DNA of 64,000 bases, taken from the NCBI GenBank assembly GCA_016699835.1, contig CP064987.1, forward strand, positions 1,922,001 to 1,986,000, given 5' to 3'. Every line of letters begins with the position of its first letter. The first letter of the stretch is position 1. This DNA comes from Phycisphaerales bacterium. Its GTDB lineage: Bacteria; Planctomycetota; Phycisphaerae; Phycisphaerales; UBA1924. The translations under genes were made by a program, and so were the position numbers. Below the pieces are notes generated by a model that was not told the origin of the DNA, ran no database searches, and saw nothing but the letters and a program-made list of their open reading frames with translations. Of the stretch, positions 47,078 through 57,407 are shown in pieces.

Positions 47078-48562
47078 TCAACACCCGACCTGGAATCGCG
47101 CGAGGTAGTACAACAAATCATCGATGGTCACGGCTCCATCGGTGGTGCCCGTCCCTGTCCCGTTGTCCACGTCGGCCCACAAGAGCCCCTGCGAGAAGAT
47201 CGTGATGTAGTAGAGCAGATCGTCGATGGTGACAGCCCCATCCGGAGTGCCCGAGCCGCTGCCGTCGTCCATGTCCGCGACACAGACGACCGTCGTCGTG
47301 CACGGCGACGCGAGGCGCAGCACCGCGTCGAACTCCTCGAGCGTCGCCAGGTCACGAAGGTGCGCGAGCACGTGGATGAGCCCATCGTCGGCGAGATCAA
47401 TCGCCGGCCCGATGAGCGAGGCCGCGGCGATGGAGACGACCTGATGCTCGGGCACGCCATCGCCCGTCGTGTCGAGCGTGTCGCCATTCTCGAGGACGAG
47501 CGTCGCGCTGGGCAGATTGTCGATCGGTCCGGCGAAGAGCGCGTGCGTGTTGTTCGTGTGCGTCCAGACGAAGGCCGCGCATCCGGCGTTGGAGAGGCTC
47601 ACGGCCTGGACGGCGGCCGGATCGAGCAGCGTCACGCCATCGACCGTGTCTCCCTCGCGGATGACGACCTCGCCGTTGCACACAAGGACGCCCTCGAACG
47701 GAGCCGCGAAGGTGTTCGCGCCGACGAGCGTGTCGCCCAGGTCGTTGATCGCGACGCAGCGGAATCCCTGATAGATATCGTCAAACCCCGGGCTGGGCAC
47801 GACGAGAGAGCCTTCCTGCAGAAGGATCGACCCATCGACGACGATGCACGAATCGGTCAGCGTCGAGCCGGTGTCCAGTTCGACATGCACGGCTAGGTGC
47901 TGCCCGTTGTCGGAGAACTGATACGGGAACGAGATCACGGGCGACGAGAACCGCACGGGCAGGCCCGCGAGCAGATCGCCCGTCGAGAAGACCGGCGTGA
48001 TCGTGTAGGAAGTGTCAGTGAGCGTCCCGCGATAGAGCGTTTGGGCGGAGGTTGAGCCGGTTGGGGCCGCACCGGTTCCCGCGACGAAGGAGAAGCCGGA
48101 GTCGCCGAACATCTGCGGGCGGCTGGCAAAGCGGATGTATCGCGTGTCGAGCCCGGGTGCCGGGTCGGTGTCGCTGAGGATGTAGCCACGGCTCGACCAC
48201 AACCCGTCGCGGGCGACGCCTGAAGCAGCGTTGATGATGGCGGGGCTGTAGACAAACCTCCCGAGCGCGCCCACGCCCATGGTGTTCTCGATCGTGTTGT
48301 TCAAGGAGTAGGGCGCCGGGGCGTCGGCGCTCGTGAAGACGACGCCCGTGTCATACCACACGGCGTGTCCGCCCGAGGCGAGTCGAAGGATGAAGCCCAC
48401 TCGTCCCGAAGGATCGGTGAAGGGCGAGGAGAGTGTGGCGATGGTGCCGACGCCCGGTATTGTGTCGCCGGTGCGCGCGACGATCGACGCCGATCGAATC
48501 GGTGCGGCGGCCCACACCGGACACGCCACGAACAAGCAGGTAATGGCCCCAAGTCTCCTCAT
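47078..48562 (-). CDS. exported protein with C-terminal dockerin-like repeats ending in Gly-Cys
   Basis: A 494-residue exported protein. Signal peptide: LGAITCLFVACPVWAAA. Residues 20-410 form a beta-rich domain with recurring GDTI and FTDPSGRVGF patterns, as in planctomycete repeat proteins. The end has two calcium-loop-like repeats: ADMDDGSGSGTPDGAVTIDD LLYYI-type and DNGTGTGTTDGAVTIDD, followed by LLYYLARFQVGC. This matches the dockerin-like anchoring tail of Phycisphaerae with a final Gly-Cys, which may attach the protein to the cell surface. It ends next to the tRNA gene and is transcribed toward it. A 15-base palindrome lies five bases before its ATG. Confidence 0.82.
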   Translation of the reverse strand: MRRLGAITCLFVACPVWAAAPIRSASIVARTGDTIPGVGTIATLSSPFTDPSGRVGFILRLASGGHAVWYDTGVVFTSADAPAPYSLNNTIENTMGVGALGRFVYSPAIINAASGVARDGLWSSRGYILSDTDPAPGLDTRYIRFASRPQMFGDSGFSFVAGTGAAPTGSTSAQTLYRGTLTDTSYTITPVFSTGDLLAGLPVRFSSPVISFPYQFSDNGQHLAVHVELDTGSTLTDSCIVVDGSILLQEGSLVVPSPGFDDIYQGFRCVAINDLGDTLVGANTFAAPFEGVLVCNGEVVIREGDTVDGVTLLDPAAVQAVSLSNAGCAAFVWTHTNNTHALFAGPIDNLPSATLVLENGDTLDTTGDGVPEHQVVSIAAASLIGPAIDLADDGLIHVLAHLRDLATLEEFDAVLRLASPCTTTVVCVADMDDGSGSGTPDGAVTIDDLLYYITIFSQGLLWADVDNGTGTGTTDGAVTIDDLLYYLARFQVGC

Positions 48563-48566
48563 TGAA

Positions 48567-48581
48567 GCGTTAGGCTAACGC
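48567..48581. promoter_or_regulatory. palindrome in a divergent promoter region
   Basis: GCGTTAGGCTAACGC is a perfect 6-base inverted repeat with a 3-base centre, in the 180-base gap between the divergent dockerin-protein and symporter genes. It could bind a regulator; this is inferred from position only. Confidence 0.35.
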
Positions 48582-48742
48582 GTTGGGCTGCAAACAACAA
48601 GAGTTCTCCGGGCGTTGGCTCACAGGATCAAGCCAGAGCACGCCAATGTCCGATGGACTCTGTTTCATCGAGGTCCGATAGCCCCACGCTGGCGAGAATC
48701 CGAACGCGGCGGTATGGTGGCCAATCAAGGAGATCTCCGCGC

Positions 48743-50587
48743 ATGGACAAGTTCATCGAACGCTTCATGGCCCTGATGGACGTGATAAATAACGTCTTGT
48801 GGGACAACACGGTCCTCTATGTGGTGCTTGGAGTCGGCATCCTCTTCACGCTCTGGAGCATCTTTGGGCAATACCGCGCCATCACCCATGGCGTGTCGGT
48901 GATCCGCGGGAAGTACGACGACAAGCACGATCCCGGCGCCATCAACCACTTCCAGGCGCTCTCGACCGCGCTCTCCGCGACGGTGGGGCTGGGCAATATC
49001 GCCGGCGTCGCCATCGCGATCTCTGTCGGCGGACCCGGCGCGGTCTTCTGGATGTGGGTCACCGGGCTTGTCGGGATGGCGCTCAAGATGACCGAGGTCA
49101 CCCAGGCCTTGCTCTTCCGTGACACGTCCGACCCCGAGAACCCGCGTGGCGGGGCGATGTGGGTCTGCAAGAACGGCTTTGCCAAGATCAGCCCGGCCCT
49201 TGCCCCCTTGGGGGCCATTGTCGGCGGGGTCTTCTGCATTACGCTCATCATCTCCGCGGTCACCGGCGGGAACATGTTCCAGGCGTGGAACGTCGCCGAT
49301 ATCGGGTTCACCTACTTCGAGATCCCCAAGGTCGCGACGGGGATCTTCCTGGCGGTCGGCGTGGGGATCGTCATCATCGGCGGGATCAAGCGCATCGGCG
49401 ACATCGCGGGCAAGATCGTGCCATTCATGTGCGCGATCTACATCCTCGCCGGGCTGTACGTCATCGTCACGAACATGGACCAGATTCCCGCGATGTTCGG
49501 GTTGATCTTCAGGGAGGCGTTCTCGCCCAGCGAGGCGACGGGCGCGTTCCTCGGGGGGACGATGGGGTATGGCTTCCTGAAGGGCATGCAGCGAGCGCTC
49601 TTCTCGAACGAGGCCGGGCAAGGCTCGGCCCCGATCGCCCACTCCGCCGCCAAGACCGACGAGCCGGTTCGTGAGGGCGTCGTCGCCGGGCTTGAGCCAT
49701 TCATCGACACGATCGTCGTCTGCACGATCACGGCACTGGTGATCCTGCTCAGCGGGATGTGGAATCGCGAGCCGGCCCTGCGGTACATGGACGGCGTGAC
49801 GCCCGTCGCGTCGGTCGTGACCAACGCCGACGGGACGCCCTGGCTCAACGATGATGGCGAGACACGCTACCTCATCAGCCCGATCGGCGTGCGCGTCGAG
49901 AACGTGAACGAGGCCGATTCGCAGATGCGCGACGGCATGGACATCTTCCTGGTTCTCAAAGGCTCGGCGAAGAGCAACGCGGAGACCGGAGGCGACCACC
50001 TTCGCGTGAACGGCGTCCTCCAGAAACCCAGCACCGAAGATGGAGTCTGGAACGCCGTCTTCGATGGACGGAGTAAGGATGACAAAGCAAACGGCAAGCC
50101 CGCCTTCAGCTTTGCATCCAAGGAACCACTCACCGTTGTGCGCGATGGTGTGTACTTCGGCTTCAAGGGCGCCACACTGACCGCGAAGGCCTACGACCGC
50201 GTCATCCCGGGCCTTGGAAAGTGGATCGTGCCGGTCACGGCCTTTCTCTTCGCCTTCTCCACGATCATCTCCTGGTCGTACTACGGGCAGCAGGGCGTGG
50301 TGTACCTCTTCGGCAGGCGTGCGATCACGCCGTATCGGGTTCTGTACTGCCTGCTCGTCATCGTCGCGACAGTCCCAAGCATCGTCAAGACCGAGGCCGA
50401 ACTCGACACGATCTCCACCCTGGGCACCGGCGTCATGCTCTGGGCCAACATCCCCATCATGCTCATCTTCGGGCCGATGGCGATGAAGGCCTACCACGAG
50501 TACATGGGTCGGCTCAAAAGTGGGACGATGGAATCCCACGCCGCGCCGAAGATCACCGACGTGATTGAGGGCAAGGACGTCGAATAG
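48743..50587 (+). CDS. sodium:alanine symporter (AGCS family) with extra domain
   Basis: Imports alanine or glycine with sodium across the inner membrane. Family motifs are ATVGLGNIAGVA, GGPGAVFWMWVTGLVGMALK and MQRALFSNEAGQGSAPIAHS. ATG 48743 has AAGGAG ten bases upstream. At 614 residues it is about 150 longer than usual because of a soluble insert at about residues 350-480 (RYMDGVTPVASVVTNADG to LTAKAYDRVIPG), between two membrane helices and probably outside the cell. The insert is rich in Asp, Gly and beta-strand residues and is unlike known transporters. It may bind a ligand or another protein. Confidence 0.9.
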   Translation: MDKFIERFMALMDVINNVLWDNTVLYVVLGVGILFTLWSIFGQYRAITHGVSVIRGKYDDKHDPGAINHFQALSTALSATVGLGNIAGVAIAISVGGPGAVFWMWVTGLVGMALKMTEVTQALLFRDTSDPENPRGGAMWVCKNGFAKISPALAPLGAIVGGVFCITLIISAVTGGNMFQAWNVADIGFTYFEIPKVATGIFLAVGVGIVIIGGIKRIGDIAGKIVPFMCAIYILAGLYVIVTNMDQIPAMFGLIFREAFSPSEATGAFLGGTMGYGFLKGMQRALFSNEAGQGSAPIAHSAAKTDEPVREGVVAGLEPFIDTIVVCTITALVILLSGMWNREPALRYMDGVTPVASVVTNADGTPWLNDDGETRYLISPIGVRVENVNEADSQMRDGMDIFLVLKGSAKSNAETGGDHLRVNGVLQKPSTEDGVWNAVFDGRSKDDKANGKPAFSFASKEPLTVVRDGVYFGFKGATLTAKAYDRVIPGLGKWIVPVTAFLFAFSTIISWSYYGQQGVVYLFGRRAITPYRVLYCLLVIVATVPSIVKTEAELDTISTLGTGVMLWANIPIMLIFGPMAMKAYHEYMGRLKSGTMESHAAPKITDVIEGKDVE

Positions 50588-50603
50588 CGACGGGGCGGAT
50601 GGT

Positions 50604-50849
50604 TTACTCGCCGGGCTCGAGGACGGTCGCGAAGGAGCGCCCGTCCCTGATCGCCTCGGCCTTGGCGACCTGGTACGTCCAGTTGTTCACCATCGCCAGC
50701 CCGAGCGAGTCGCCCACGCCGCAGCGCCGGTCGATCTTGCACTGCGCGACGGGCGCGCTCGTGTGGAACGACGAGCACCCGCCCGCGAGCGACAGGACGC
50801 CGGCCGCCAGCACGATCGTGATCACCTTCGTGGACTTCATCGCTCGCAT
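50604..50849 (-). CDS. small lipoprotein
   Basis: An 81-residue protein with a lipobox: the hydrophobic VITIVLAAGVLSLAGGC ends in the Cys that would be lipid-modified. The remaining 60 residues contain CKIDRRCG, two cysteines that could form a disulfide, and NNWTYQVAKAEAIRDGRSF. GGAGGGGAG precedes the ATG at 50849; an ATG at 50840 is also possible. Function unknown. It is convergent with the symporter gene. Confidence 0.6.
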   Translation of the reverse strand: MRAMKSTKVITIVLAAGVLSLAGGCSSFHTSAPVAQCKIDRRCGVGDSLGLAMVNNWTYQVAKAEAIRDGRSFATVLEPGE

Positions 50850-51118
50850 CGCTCTCCCCTCCCAGGCGGCATGGACACTCGGCCGGCGTCGTCGGGCGGC
50901 GTGCTCGCACCACACTCGGCGACGCGGTGGAATCGACTGGGAGCGAGGTCAACACGAGCCGAGCCGCGGTGGGGGGACGTTGACCGGCGGGGGTGTGCGG
51001 CCTGGGAAACAGTGGAGAAGCGCCCATGCGTCCGATATCGGGGTGGTGCCCGATTGTCTTTGGGCGCCGATGATTCATCCGTGAGGGCGCGGCAAACGCC
51101 ACCCTTTGGAGGACACGC

Positions 51119-54100
51119 GTGGGCGACGGGCCGAACCAGGGCAACGCGGCAACACGATCGATCGCGCTCCTGGCGTGGTCGCGCGCGGGGGTGAGCGACG
51201 CCGGCGAGCCGGGCGACGCGCGCGCACCGGTCATCGATCGTGTCTTCACGCCCTGGCAACGCCTGGGCGATGCACGCGAGCGACTGGTTGTCTGGCGCCG
51301 TGGCGAGACGCTCATCGTGGCGAGCCTGAAGAAGGATGCCGCGGTCGCGGCCGTCTGTCAGGGGCTGCCCGTGCTCTGGATGATGGAGCAGGTCGTCGGC
51401 AAACTGAGCGGCGTCGCGGACAAGGTCGCCATGTCGTCCTCGGCGATCGTGACCGAGCAGGTGATCGAGTCCGCGCGCGCCGAGTTGGAGGTCGCGTCGG
51501 TGCAGGCGCGGGGTGTTGCCGAGGCGTTCCCGGGGAAGGGGAGCCTGATCCAGCGACTGGTGGACCACCCGGATCTGAACCTGGATGAGAAGGGCGAGCC
51601 CGACCCGCTCGACGCGCGGATGGGCCTGGTCCGGGTGATGCACGCGATCGAGGGCGCGTCGGCGGGGAAGGGGCTGGTGCTGCGTGTGCCCAAGTGTGCC
51701 GGGCGCGTGGGCGAGGCGTCGCGCGTGTGGACGGCCATGGCCGACGAGATGGTGGGGCGTCGCACGTCGGTGATGGTGGTCGAGGATGTGCAGGGTGGGC
51801 ACGCGGACGTGGTGCTGGGCGAGCCGTCGGAGGCCGCGTGGAGTCCGATCGTCGCGCCGCCGACGGCCGTCGGCCTGGCGACGAAGGGTCCGAATCCGCC
51901 ACAGGGTTCCATCGAGCAGGCGCGCAAGCGGATCGACGTGTGGCGTGAGCACGGCCCGTCGCGGGGCGATCGCGTCGGACCTGGAGTGGCGGCACGCACC
52001 GGACCCATCGAGCCGCTGGGCCCGGATGAGGACGACGGGCGTGCGCGACAGGCTGCCCGTGAGCAGGCGATCCGCGAGGCGATGCTCGGGTCGGGCGTGA
52101 CACAGGCTCGGGCGAGCGTCATCGCGAGCGAGAAGGACCTGGGCGAACTCTTTGAGGATGTGCCCCAGCCGCGGGTGGCGCAGCGGCGACGCTGGCGCCG
52201 GGTGATGCAGGCATCTGGCCCGGTGGCGTTGTCGCTGCTGCTCGCGGGCGGAATGTGGTGGGCGTGGAAGCGCGGGTACTTCGAGGTGGACCTCTCGCCG
52301 AAGGGTCTGGGTGTGGATGTCGGCGGTGAGACGCGGCCACGCGTCGATCCCGGGCCGAGTGTGGTGGACCCGACCACGGCCCAGGCGACGCCGACGACGA
52401 ATGTGCCCGAGCCCGGGGCGGACCCGCGGCTGACATGGGGTTTGCCCGACGAGTTGAAGGCGCTGCGCGCGCGGTTCGACGCGTTGCTCGTTGACCAGCG
52501 TGCCGGCGGCTCACCCACGCCGAGCGCTCTGGAGATCGGGCGTCGCCTGGTGATTCTCGGGCAGCGGCTGGACGCGGCGGCGTCGCCCACGTGGTCGCGC
52601 GAGATCGAGGAGTGGGTGCGGGGCGAGGTGGCATGGGCGGCGGGGGAGTCGCGGGCGCTCGATGGGGAGATCGAGAGCGAGCGGGTGCGGGGCCGCGCAC
52701 GCGTGCGCGAGTACCTCGCGAAGGCTGCGGAGGCGTGCTCGGCGACCTCGACGGAGATGCGCGGCGCGTTTGCCGAGGTTGTCGGGGCGATGGACCCGGC
52801 GATCGGTGACGCGGCGGCGCGCGAGGCGGTCGGGCGGCTGGATGGGCTTGTGACGAAGTTCGAGGCGGGGATCGGGCTGGGCGTGAGGCCGCCGGTGGGA
52901 TGCGGGCTTGTGGATGATGCGCGCGCGGGCGAGGCGCTGGGTGAGGTGCGTGCCCGCGCTCTGGCGACGGCGGCGGGAGATCTTCGAGCGTCGGGCGCGG
53001 GCGATGGCGAACTCGGCAGGCGATTCGACGAACTCGCGGCGGTGTCGGGTGAGGAGCAGGTGGTCCTGCGGGCGAAGATCGAGCGGGCGTGCCTGGCGGA
53101 GCGACTTCTGGCGGGTGGCATCCGAGCCGACGAGGCGATCGAGGGCGTGACGCCGCGGGGATTGCGCGAGGAGTTGGATGGGCTTTCGGGGGCGGCGAAG
53201 GAGGCGGTTTCGCCTGCGATCGCGGCGTTGGACGGCGTCATCGGTCTTGGCACGAGGCGAGATGGGGATGAGTTGGCGCGAGAGGTCGATTCGGCGGCTC
53301 GCGAGGGCTGGAACGCGTCGCTGGCGGTGGGTGGATTGGAGCGATTGGCGAGTCTGGGTTGGCCCGGGAAGGCCGAGCGTGCGTCGGAGGCGGGCGTGCT
53401 GGCGAACGAGCGCGTGCCGAAGATGCTGGTGGGCCTGCCCGACGCGTTGCGCGGTGCACTCGAGGCGCGCGTCGCGGACGCCCGTCATCAGATGTGGCGC
53501 GGGTTGATGGAGGGTCGTGAGCAAGACGGCGCCAACGTGGATGCGGCGATGCGCGCGAAGGCCTATTGGGGCATCTCCGAGAGGGATGAAGACTCACTCT
53601 CGCTGGTCGCACGGTTCAACGCGACTCGGTGGCGGTTTGGGCAGGAGTTGGACGTGATCGAGGCGTCGGATCGGCCACGCGAGGAGCGTGTTCGGAGCGT
53701 GGAAGCGCTGATGTCGAAGACGTTGGCCGCGGTTGAGGCACTGGGCCCGGGGATAGCGCGGCGGGCGAGTGTGGAGGCGTTTACGGGGTTGTTGCACGGG
53801 GCGAAGGACCTGCCCGATGAGCGGAACCTGACGCTCCTTGGGCCCGGGAGCGCGGGGTGGGAGTTTGCCGGGGGTGCCGCGGACGGATCGGTGGTGGCGT
53901 ATCGGAAGGTGGTGGAGGTGCCGGATTGGAAGGGGAGCGATCCCGAGTCGCTGCGTCGGCCTCAGGAACTTCGGCTGGAGTTTCGTCGGCTGGGCGTGCC
54001 GGGGCGTTCTCGCGTGACGTATCTCGCGACGACGGAGGTGTCGCTGGCGGAGTTCGCGCTCGTGGTGAGCGACGCGAAGGAGGGTGGTTCTCGCGAGAGT

Positions 54101-55075
54101 TTCGGGCAGGGTGACTGGGCGCGGGTTCGGCCCTTGATGCTGGTATTCGATCCCCGGACGGACGATCCGCGGCTTGGGCCTCGCGTGTGGACGTGGGATC
54201 CGTCTCGGTCGTGGACGTGGGGCGAGGGGGAGGCGCCATCGATCGATCGCGGGTTGTTGTCGCCGATCGTGCCGAGCCCGGCGGTCGCGGGGAACACGAG
54301 CAGAGGATGGCTGCGGCCGATGACGCGTGCGGAGGAGGATTATTACCCGGAGGCGATCGCGGGCGAGGTGGCAGCACCGACCGAGTCGATGCCGATGCAG
54401 TACGTTTCGGGTCGGGCAGCGGTGCACGTGTCTCGATTGATGGGGTGCCGATTGCCGACGTCGTCGGAGTGGAAGCAGGCGCTCACAGCAGAGCGGAAGG
54501 TCGCGGGCACGGAGCCGGTGTGGAATGTGCGTGACTCGCGCTGGCGGCAGCAGTTCGAGAGGACGCTTGGGTTGATCCAGCACACGCCGGACGCGCCGAA
54601 CGCGGGGATCTTCAGGACGAGTGGGATGCGTCGGCCTTCGGCGTCGGCGGACGGGGGTGTGGTGACGGAGGCTGATGATGGATACTTGTGGTTCGCGCCG
54701 GTGGGTGCCGGGGCGGGGCGGTTTTTCAGGCATCTGATCGGGAACGTGAGCGAATATGTGTACGAGTCGCCCGGGGATCTGGAGCGGCTGGGCGTGGGGG
54801 ATGACGCGGCGATCACGGAACTACTTGGGCGGGGGTCGAAGTTGCGCGTGATCGGGGGGTCGGCGTTGTCGCCACCGGATATTGATGCGGAGACGCCCCA
54901 GGGCGTGCCGTTGAGCCAATCGCTGGAGGGGTTCAGCGACGTGGGGTTCCGTGTGGCGTTCTCGGCACCGGGGAACGCGGTCGCGCCCAAGGGCGATGAG
55001 GAGTCTCTGGTCGAACGGGCGCGGCGGGCGTGGCGTACGTCGTCATACCTGGCGTCGGAGGAGCCCTCGCGATAG
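51119..55075 (+). CDS. large membrane protein with C-terminal FGE-sulfatase-like domain
   Basis: A 1318-residue protein. Residues 1-350 are a soluble cytoplasmic region with no recognised domain, followed by one membrane helix at about 367-386 (GPVALSLLLAGGMWWAWKRG). A long helical, coiled-coil-like region covers about 440-900. The C-terminal 280 residues resemble the formylglycine-generating enzyme (SUMF1) fold: YVSGRAAVHVSRLMGCRLPT, SSEWKQAL, GNVSEYVYESP, RVIGGSALS and FSDVGFRVAF follow the family order. The catalytic cysteine pair of FGE is not obvious, so it may bind rather than modify. GTG 51119 has GGAGG seven bases upstream. It precedes the TpsB-type gene on the same strand, 200 bases away. 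Confidence 0.78.
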   Translation: MGDGPNQGNAATRSIALLAWSRAGVSDAGEPGDARAPVIDRVFTPWQRLGDARERLVVWRRGETLIVASLKKDAAVAAVCQGLPVLWMMEQVVGKLSGVADKVAMSSSAIVTEQVIESARAELEVASVQARGVAEAFPGKGSLIQRLVDHPDLNLDEKGEPDPLDARMGLVRVMHAIEGASAGKGLVLRVPKCAGRVGEASRVWTAMADEMVGRRTSVMVVEDVQGGHADVVLGEPSEAAWSPIVAPPTAVGLATKGPNPPQGSIEQARKRIDVWREHGPSRGDRVGPGVAARTGPIEPLGPDEDDGRARQAAREQAIREAMLGSGVTQARASVIASEKDLGELFEDVPQPRVAQRRRWRRVMQASGPVALSLLLAGGMWWAWKRGYFEVDLSPKGLGVDVGGETRPRVDPGPSVVDPTTAQATPTTNVPEPGADPRLTWGLPDELKALRARFDALLVDQRAGGSPTPSALEIGRRLVILGQRLDAAASPTWSREIEEWVRGEVAWAAGESRALDGEIESERVRGRARVREYLAKAAEACSATSTEMRGAFAEVVGAMDPAIGDAAAREAVGRLDGLVTKFEAGIGLGVRPPVGCGLVDDARAGEALGEVRARALATAAGDLRASGAGDGELGRRFDELAAVSGEEQVVLRAKIERACLAERLLAGGIRADEAIEGVTPRGLREELDGLSGAAKEAVSPAIAALDGVIGLGTRRDGDELAREVDSAAREGWNASLAVGGLERLASLGWPGKAERASEAGVLANERVPKMLVGLPDALRGALEARVADARHQMWRGLMEGREQDGANVDAAMRAKAYWGISERDEDSLSLVARFNATRWRFGQELDVIEASDRPREERVRSVEALMSKTLAAVEALGPGIARRASVEAFTGLLHGAKDLPDERNLTLLGPGSAGWEFAGGAADGSVVAYRKVVEVPDWKGSDPESLRRPQELRLEFRRLGVPGRSRVTYLATTEVSLAEFALVVSDAKEGGSRESFGQGDWARVRPLMLVFDPRTDDPRLGPRVWTWDPSRSWTWGEGEAPSIDRGLLSPIVPSPAVAGNTSRGWLRPMTRAEEDYYPEAIAGEVAAPTESMPMQYVSGRAAVHVSRLMGCRLPTSSEWKQALTAERKVAGTEPVWNVRDSRWRQQFERTLGLIQHTPDAPNAGIFRTSGMRRPSASADGGVVTEADDGYLWFAPVGAGAGRFFRHLIGNVSEYVYESPGDLERLGVGDDAAITELLGRGSKLRVIGGSALSPPDIDAETPQGVPLSQSLEGFSDVGFRVAFSAPGNAVAPKGDEESLVERARRAWRTSSYLASEEPSR

Positions 55076-55275
55076 CCGCCCCTGAGAGCCACGAGTCTGC
55101 GAACTGGTGTTTGGTGGACGTTGGCGTGTTGGGGGATGGTGAGGGGGTTTGGGCGTGGTTGCGTCCTACCGTAGAGACCTGCCCAAAGCGGGTGGCGTCT
55201 TTGGGGCGCGTCCGCGAGAGAGGCCGGGGATGGACGCCCGGCACCACACTGAGCCTGGATTCAAGGGATACGTCG

Positions 55276-57303
55276 ATGAGGGAATCTGCATCGCTGCGCT
55301 CTTTCGCACTTGCCCGAGGCTGGGCTGTCGCCTGTGTGCTGGGGGCCGGGCTCGCCGCGCCGGCGGTCGGTCAATCAGCGGGAGAGGCCTCGTCGCCGAT
55401 GGACGTGAACGCGACCCGCCCTGGGCAACCCGGGGCGTCGCAGGTGAGCGGGACGGGGATCGAGGCCACGGGCGAGGACGGCGCGAAGTATCGCGTGTCG
55501 CGCTTCGAGGTTCGGTACTTCGCGGACAACGAGGGGAACCCGGCGCTGGAGACGGTGCTGGCGGCACCGGTGGAGTTGGGCGTGCTCTCGACGGGGTATG
55601 TGGCTCCGCGAGAGGGGCTGAAGACGACGACGATCCGGGTGGGGGACGTGGTCGAGGGGACGATGCCGTTTTTCTATCGGAGCGCGCTCGATGAGGTGCG
55701 ACGGTCGGTGTACAACGCGGTGAGTTCGCAGGGGCTCTTCGGCGTGGTGGTGCTATTCGATCAGGAGGATGTGGACGAGGCGAACGATCGTGATCTTCGG
55801 GCGGGGCAGCGCGGGGCGATCCGGCTGGTGGTGTACACGGGGAAGGTGCAGCAAGTGCGGACGATCGCGTCGGGGGACCGGCTGATGCCGGACTCGGGCG
55901 ATGAGTCCACGCAGCGCCGGATCAACAACCCGGACCCGGTGCACGCGCGGATTCGATTGCAGTCGCCGGCGCAGCCTGGCGGGGTGGTGCGGCGCGATGA
56001 TCTGTCGGCGTATGTCTCGCGGCTGAACCGGCACCCGGGTCGGCGCGTGGAGGTCGCGGTGGCGCCGGCGGTGGGCCCGGACAATCCCGAGGACGTGGTC
56101 GTGGACTTCCACGTGGCGGAGATGAGGCCGTGGCGTGCGTACGCGCAGGTCTCGAACACGGGGACGCGCCAGACCAACGAATGGCGAGAGGTCTTCGGGT
56201 ATGTGAACAACCAGTTGACCGGGCACGACGATACGTTGAGCGTGAACTACATCACGGGGGGGTTCACGGACGCGAACGCCGTGACGGCGAGTTATGAGTT
56301 TCCGTTGCGATCGGACATTCTGTCGATGCGGTTGTACGGGGCGTACAGCGAGTTCGACGCGTCGGAGGTCGGGCAGGCGAGCGAGAGTTTCAGCGGGCGG
56401 ACGTACCAGATCGGGACGGAGGTCACGGGGACGGTCTATCAGCAGCAGGACTCGTTCATCGATCTCTTCGGCGGCGTGCGGTATCAGGACGTAAGCGTGA
56501 CGGACACGCTGCTGCTCCCCAGCCCGCAGGCCGAGGGGCAGACGGCGTTCCTGATCCCGTATCTCGGCGTGCGCTACTCGCGCGAGACGCCGGCGATGTC
56601 CACACGGGCGTCGCTCTCGGTGGAGGGGAACCTGGCGGGGATCGCGGCGACGGAGTCGTATCAACTCGATCGGCTCGGCCGGCGGAATGCGGACAAGGCG
56701 TGGACGACGGTGAAGGTGTCGGGTGAGCACTCGATGTACCTGGAGCCGCTCTTTGGGAAAGGCGGTCCCTTCGGCGAGACGCTGGCCCACGAGGTGGCAT
56801 TCCGCGTGGGGTATCAGGACGCACTGGGCAGCCGTCTGATCGCGAACGAGCAGGAGGTCCAGGGCGGGATGTTCACGGTGCGCGGGTATCCCGAGTCGGT
56901 GGCGGCGGGCGACAACGCGGCGTTCGCGTCGCTGGAGTATCGCTATCACGTGCCGAGGGCGTTTGCGATCAGTGAGCCTGGGACGTTGGGCGGGAAGTCG
57001 ATGCCGAAGGTGCCGTGGGTCGAGAACTTCCGTTGGGCGCCGCAGGTGCCGTATGGCACGGCGGATTGGGATCTGGTGCTTCGCGGGTTCCTGGATGTGG
57101 GGAGCGTCTCGAATAACGACCGACTGCTGGGGGAGTTTGACAACACGCTCGTGGGGGCGGGCGTGGGCGTGGAACTGGTCTTCCGGAGCAACGCGAGTTT
57201 GCGGCTGGACTGGGGCTTTGTTCTGAGCGAGGTGGACGAGCCGGGGAGCACGGTGGACACGGGGGACAACCGGGTTCACGTGATGCTGTGGCTGGCGTAC
57301 TAG
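55276..57303 (+). CDS. TpsB/ShlB-type two-partner secretion transporter
   Basis: An outer-membrane beta-barrel of the Omp85/TpsB family, which exports a large adhesin partner. Signal peptide: LARGWAVACVLGAGLAAPAVGQ. Residues 60-270 include POTRA-like segments (LDEVRRSVYNAVSSQGLFGV, VVDFHVAEMRPWRAYAQVSN). The barrel runs from about 290 with alternating strands (DDTLSVNYITGGF, SASYEFPLRSDILSMRLYGA-like). The conserved loop motif is MFTVRGYPE, and the protein ends in an aromatic residue, VMLWLAY. ATG 55276 was chosen by the signal peptide. The next gene encodes a TPS-domain adhesin, so the two are partners. Confidence 0.88.
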   Translation: MRESASLRSFALARGWAVACVLGAGLAAPAVGQSAGEASSPMDVNATRPGQPGASQVSGTGIEATGEDGAKYRVSRFEVRYFADNEGNPALETVLAAPVELGVLSTGYVAPREGLKTTTIRVGDVVEGTMPFFYRSALDEVRRSVYNAVSSQGLFGVVVLFDQEDVDEANDRDLRAGQRGAIRLVVYTGKVQQVRTIASGDRLMPDSGDESTQRRINNPDPVHARIRLQSPAQPGGVVRRDDLSAYVSRLNRHPGRRVEVAVAPAVGPDNPEDVVVDFHVAEMRPWRAYAQVSNTGTRQTNEWREVFGYVNNQLTGHDDTLSVNYITGGFTDANAVTASYEFPLRSDILSMRLYGAYSEFDASEVGQASESFSGRTYQIGTEVTGTVYQQQDSFIDLFGGVRYQDVSVTDTLLLPSPQAEGQTAFLIPYLGVRYSRETPAMSTRASLSVEGNLAGIAATESYQLDRLGRRNADKAWTTVKVSGEHSMYLEPLFGKGGPFGETLAHEVAFRVGYQDALGSRLIANEQEVQGGMFTVRGYPESVAAGDNAAFASLEYRYHVPRAFAISEPGTLGGKSMPKVPWVENFRWAPQVPYGTADWDLVLRGFLDVGSVSNNDRLLGEFDNTLVGAGVGVELVFRSNASLRLDWGFVLSEVDEPGSTVDTGDNRVHVMLWLAY

Positions 57304-57327
57304 CACAGAACGCCGAGGATGCGGAGG
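57304..57327. repeat. family-C repeat directly after the TpsB gene
   Basis: CACAGAACGCCGAGGATGCG followed by GAGG begins on the first base after the TAG stop. It matches the purine-rich repeats at 32.3 kb with few changes. Confidence 0.55.
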
Positions 57328-57407
57328 GGTTGGGTTCGACCGAGAGGGAGTGATGGGGGGGAGTAGGGCAAGCGCTTGGGGCGGCGGGCTAAGGAAGGAA
57401 TCGAGTC

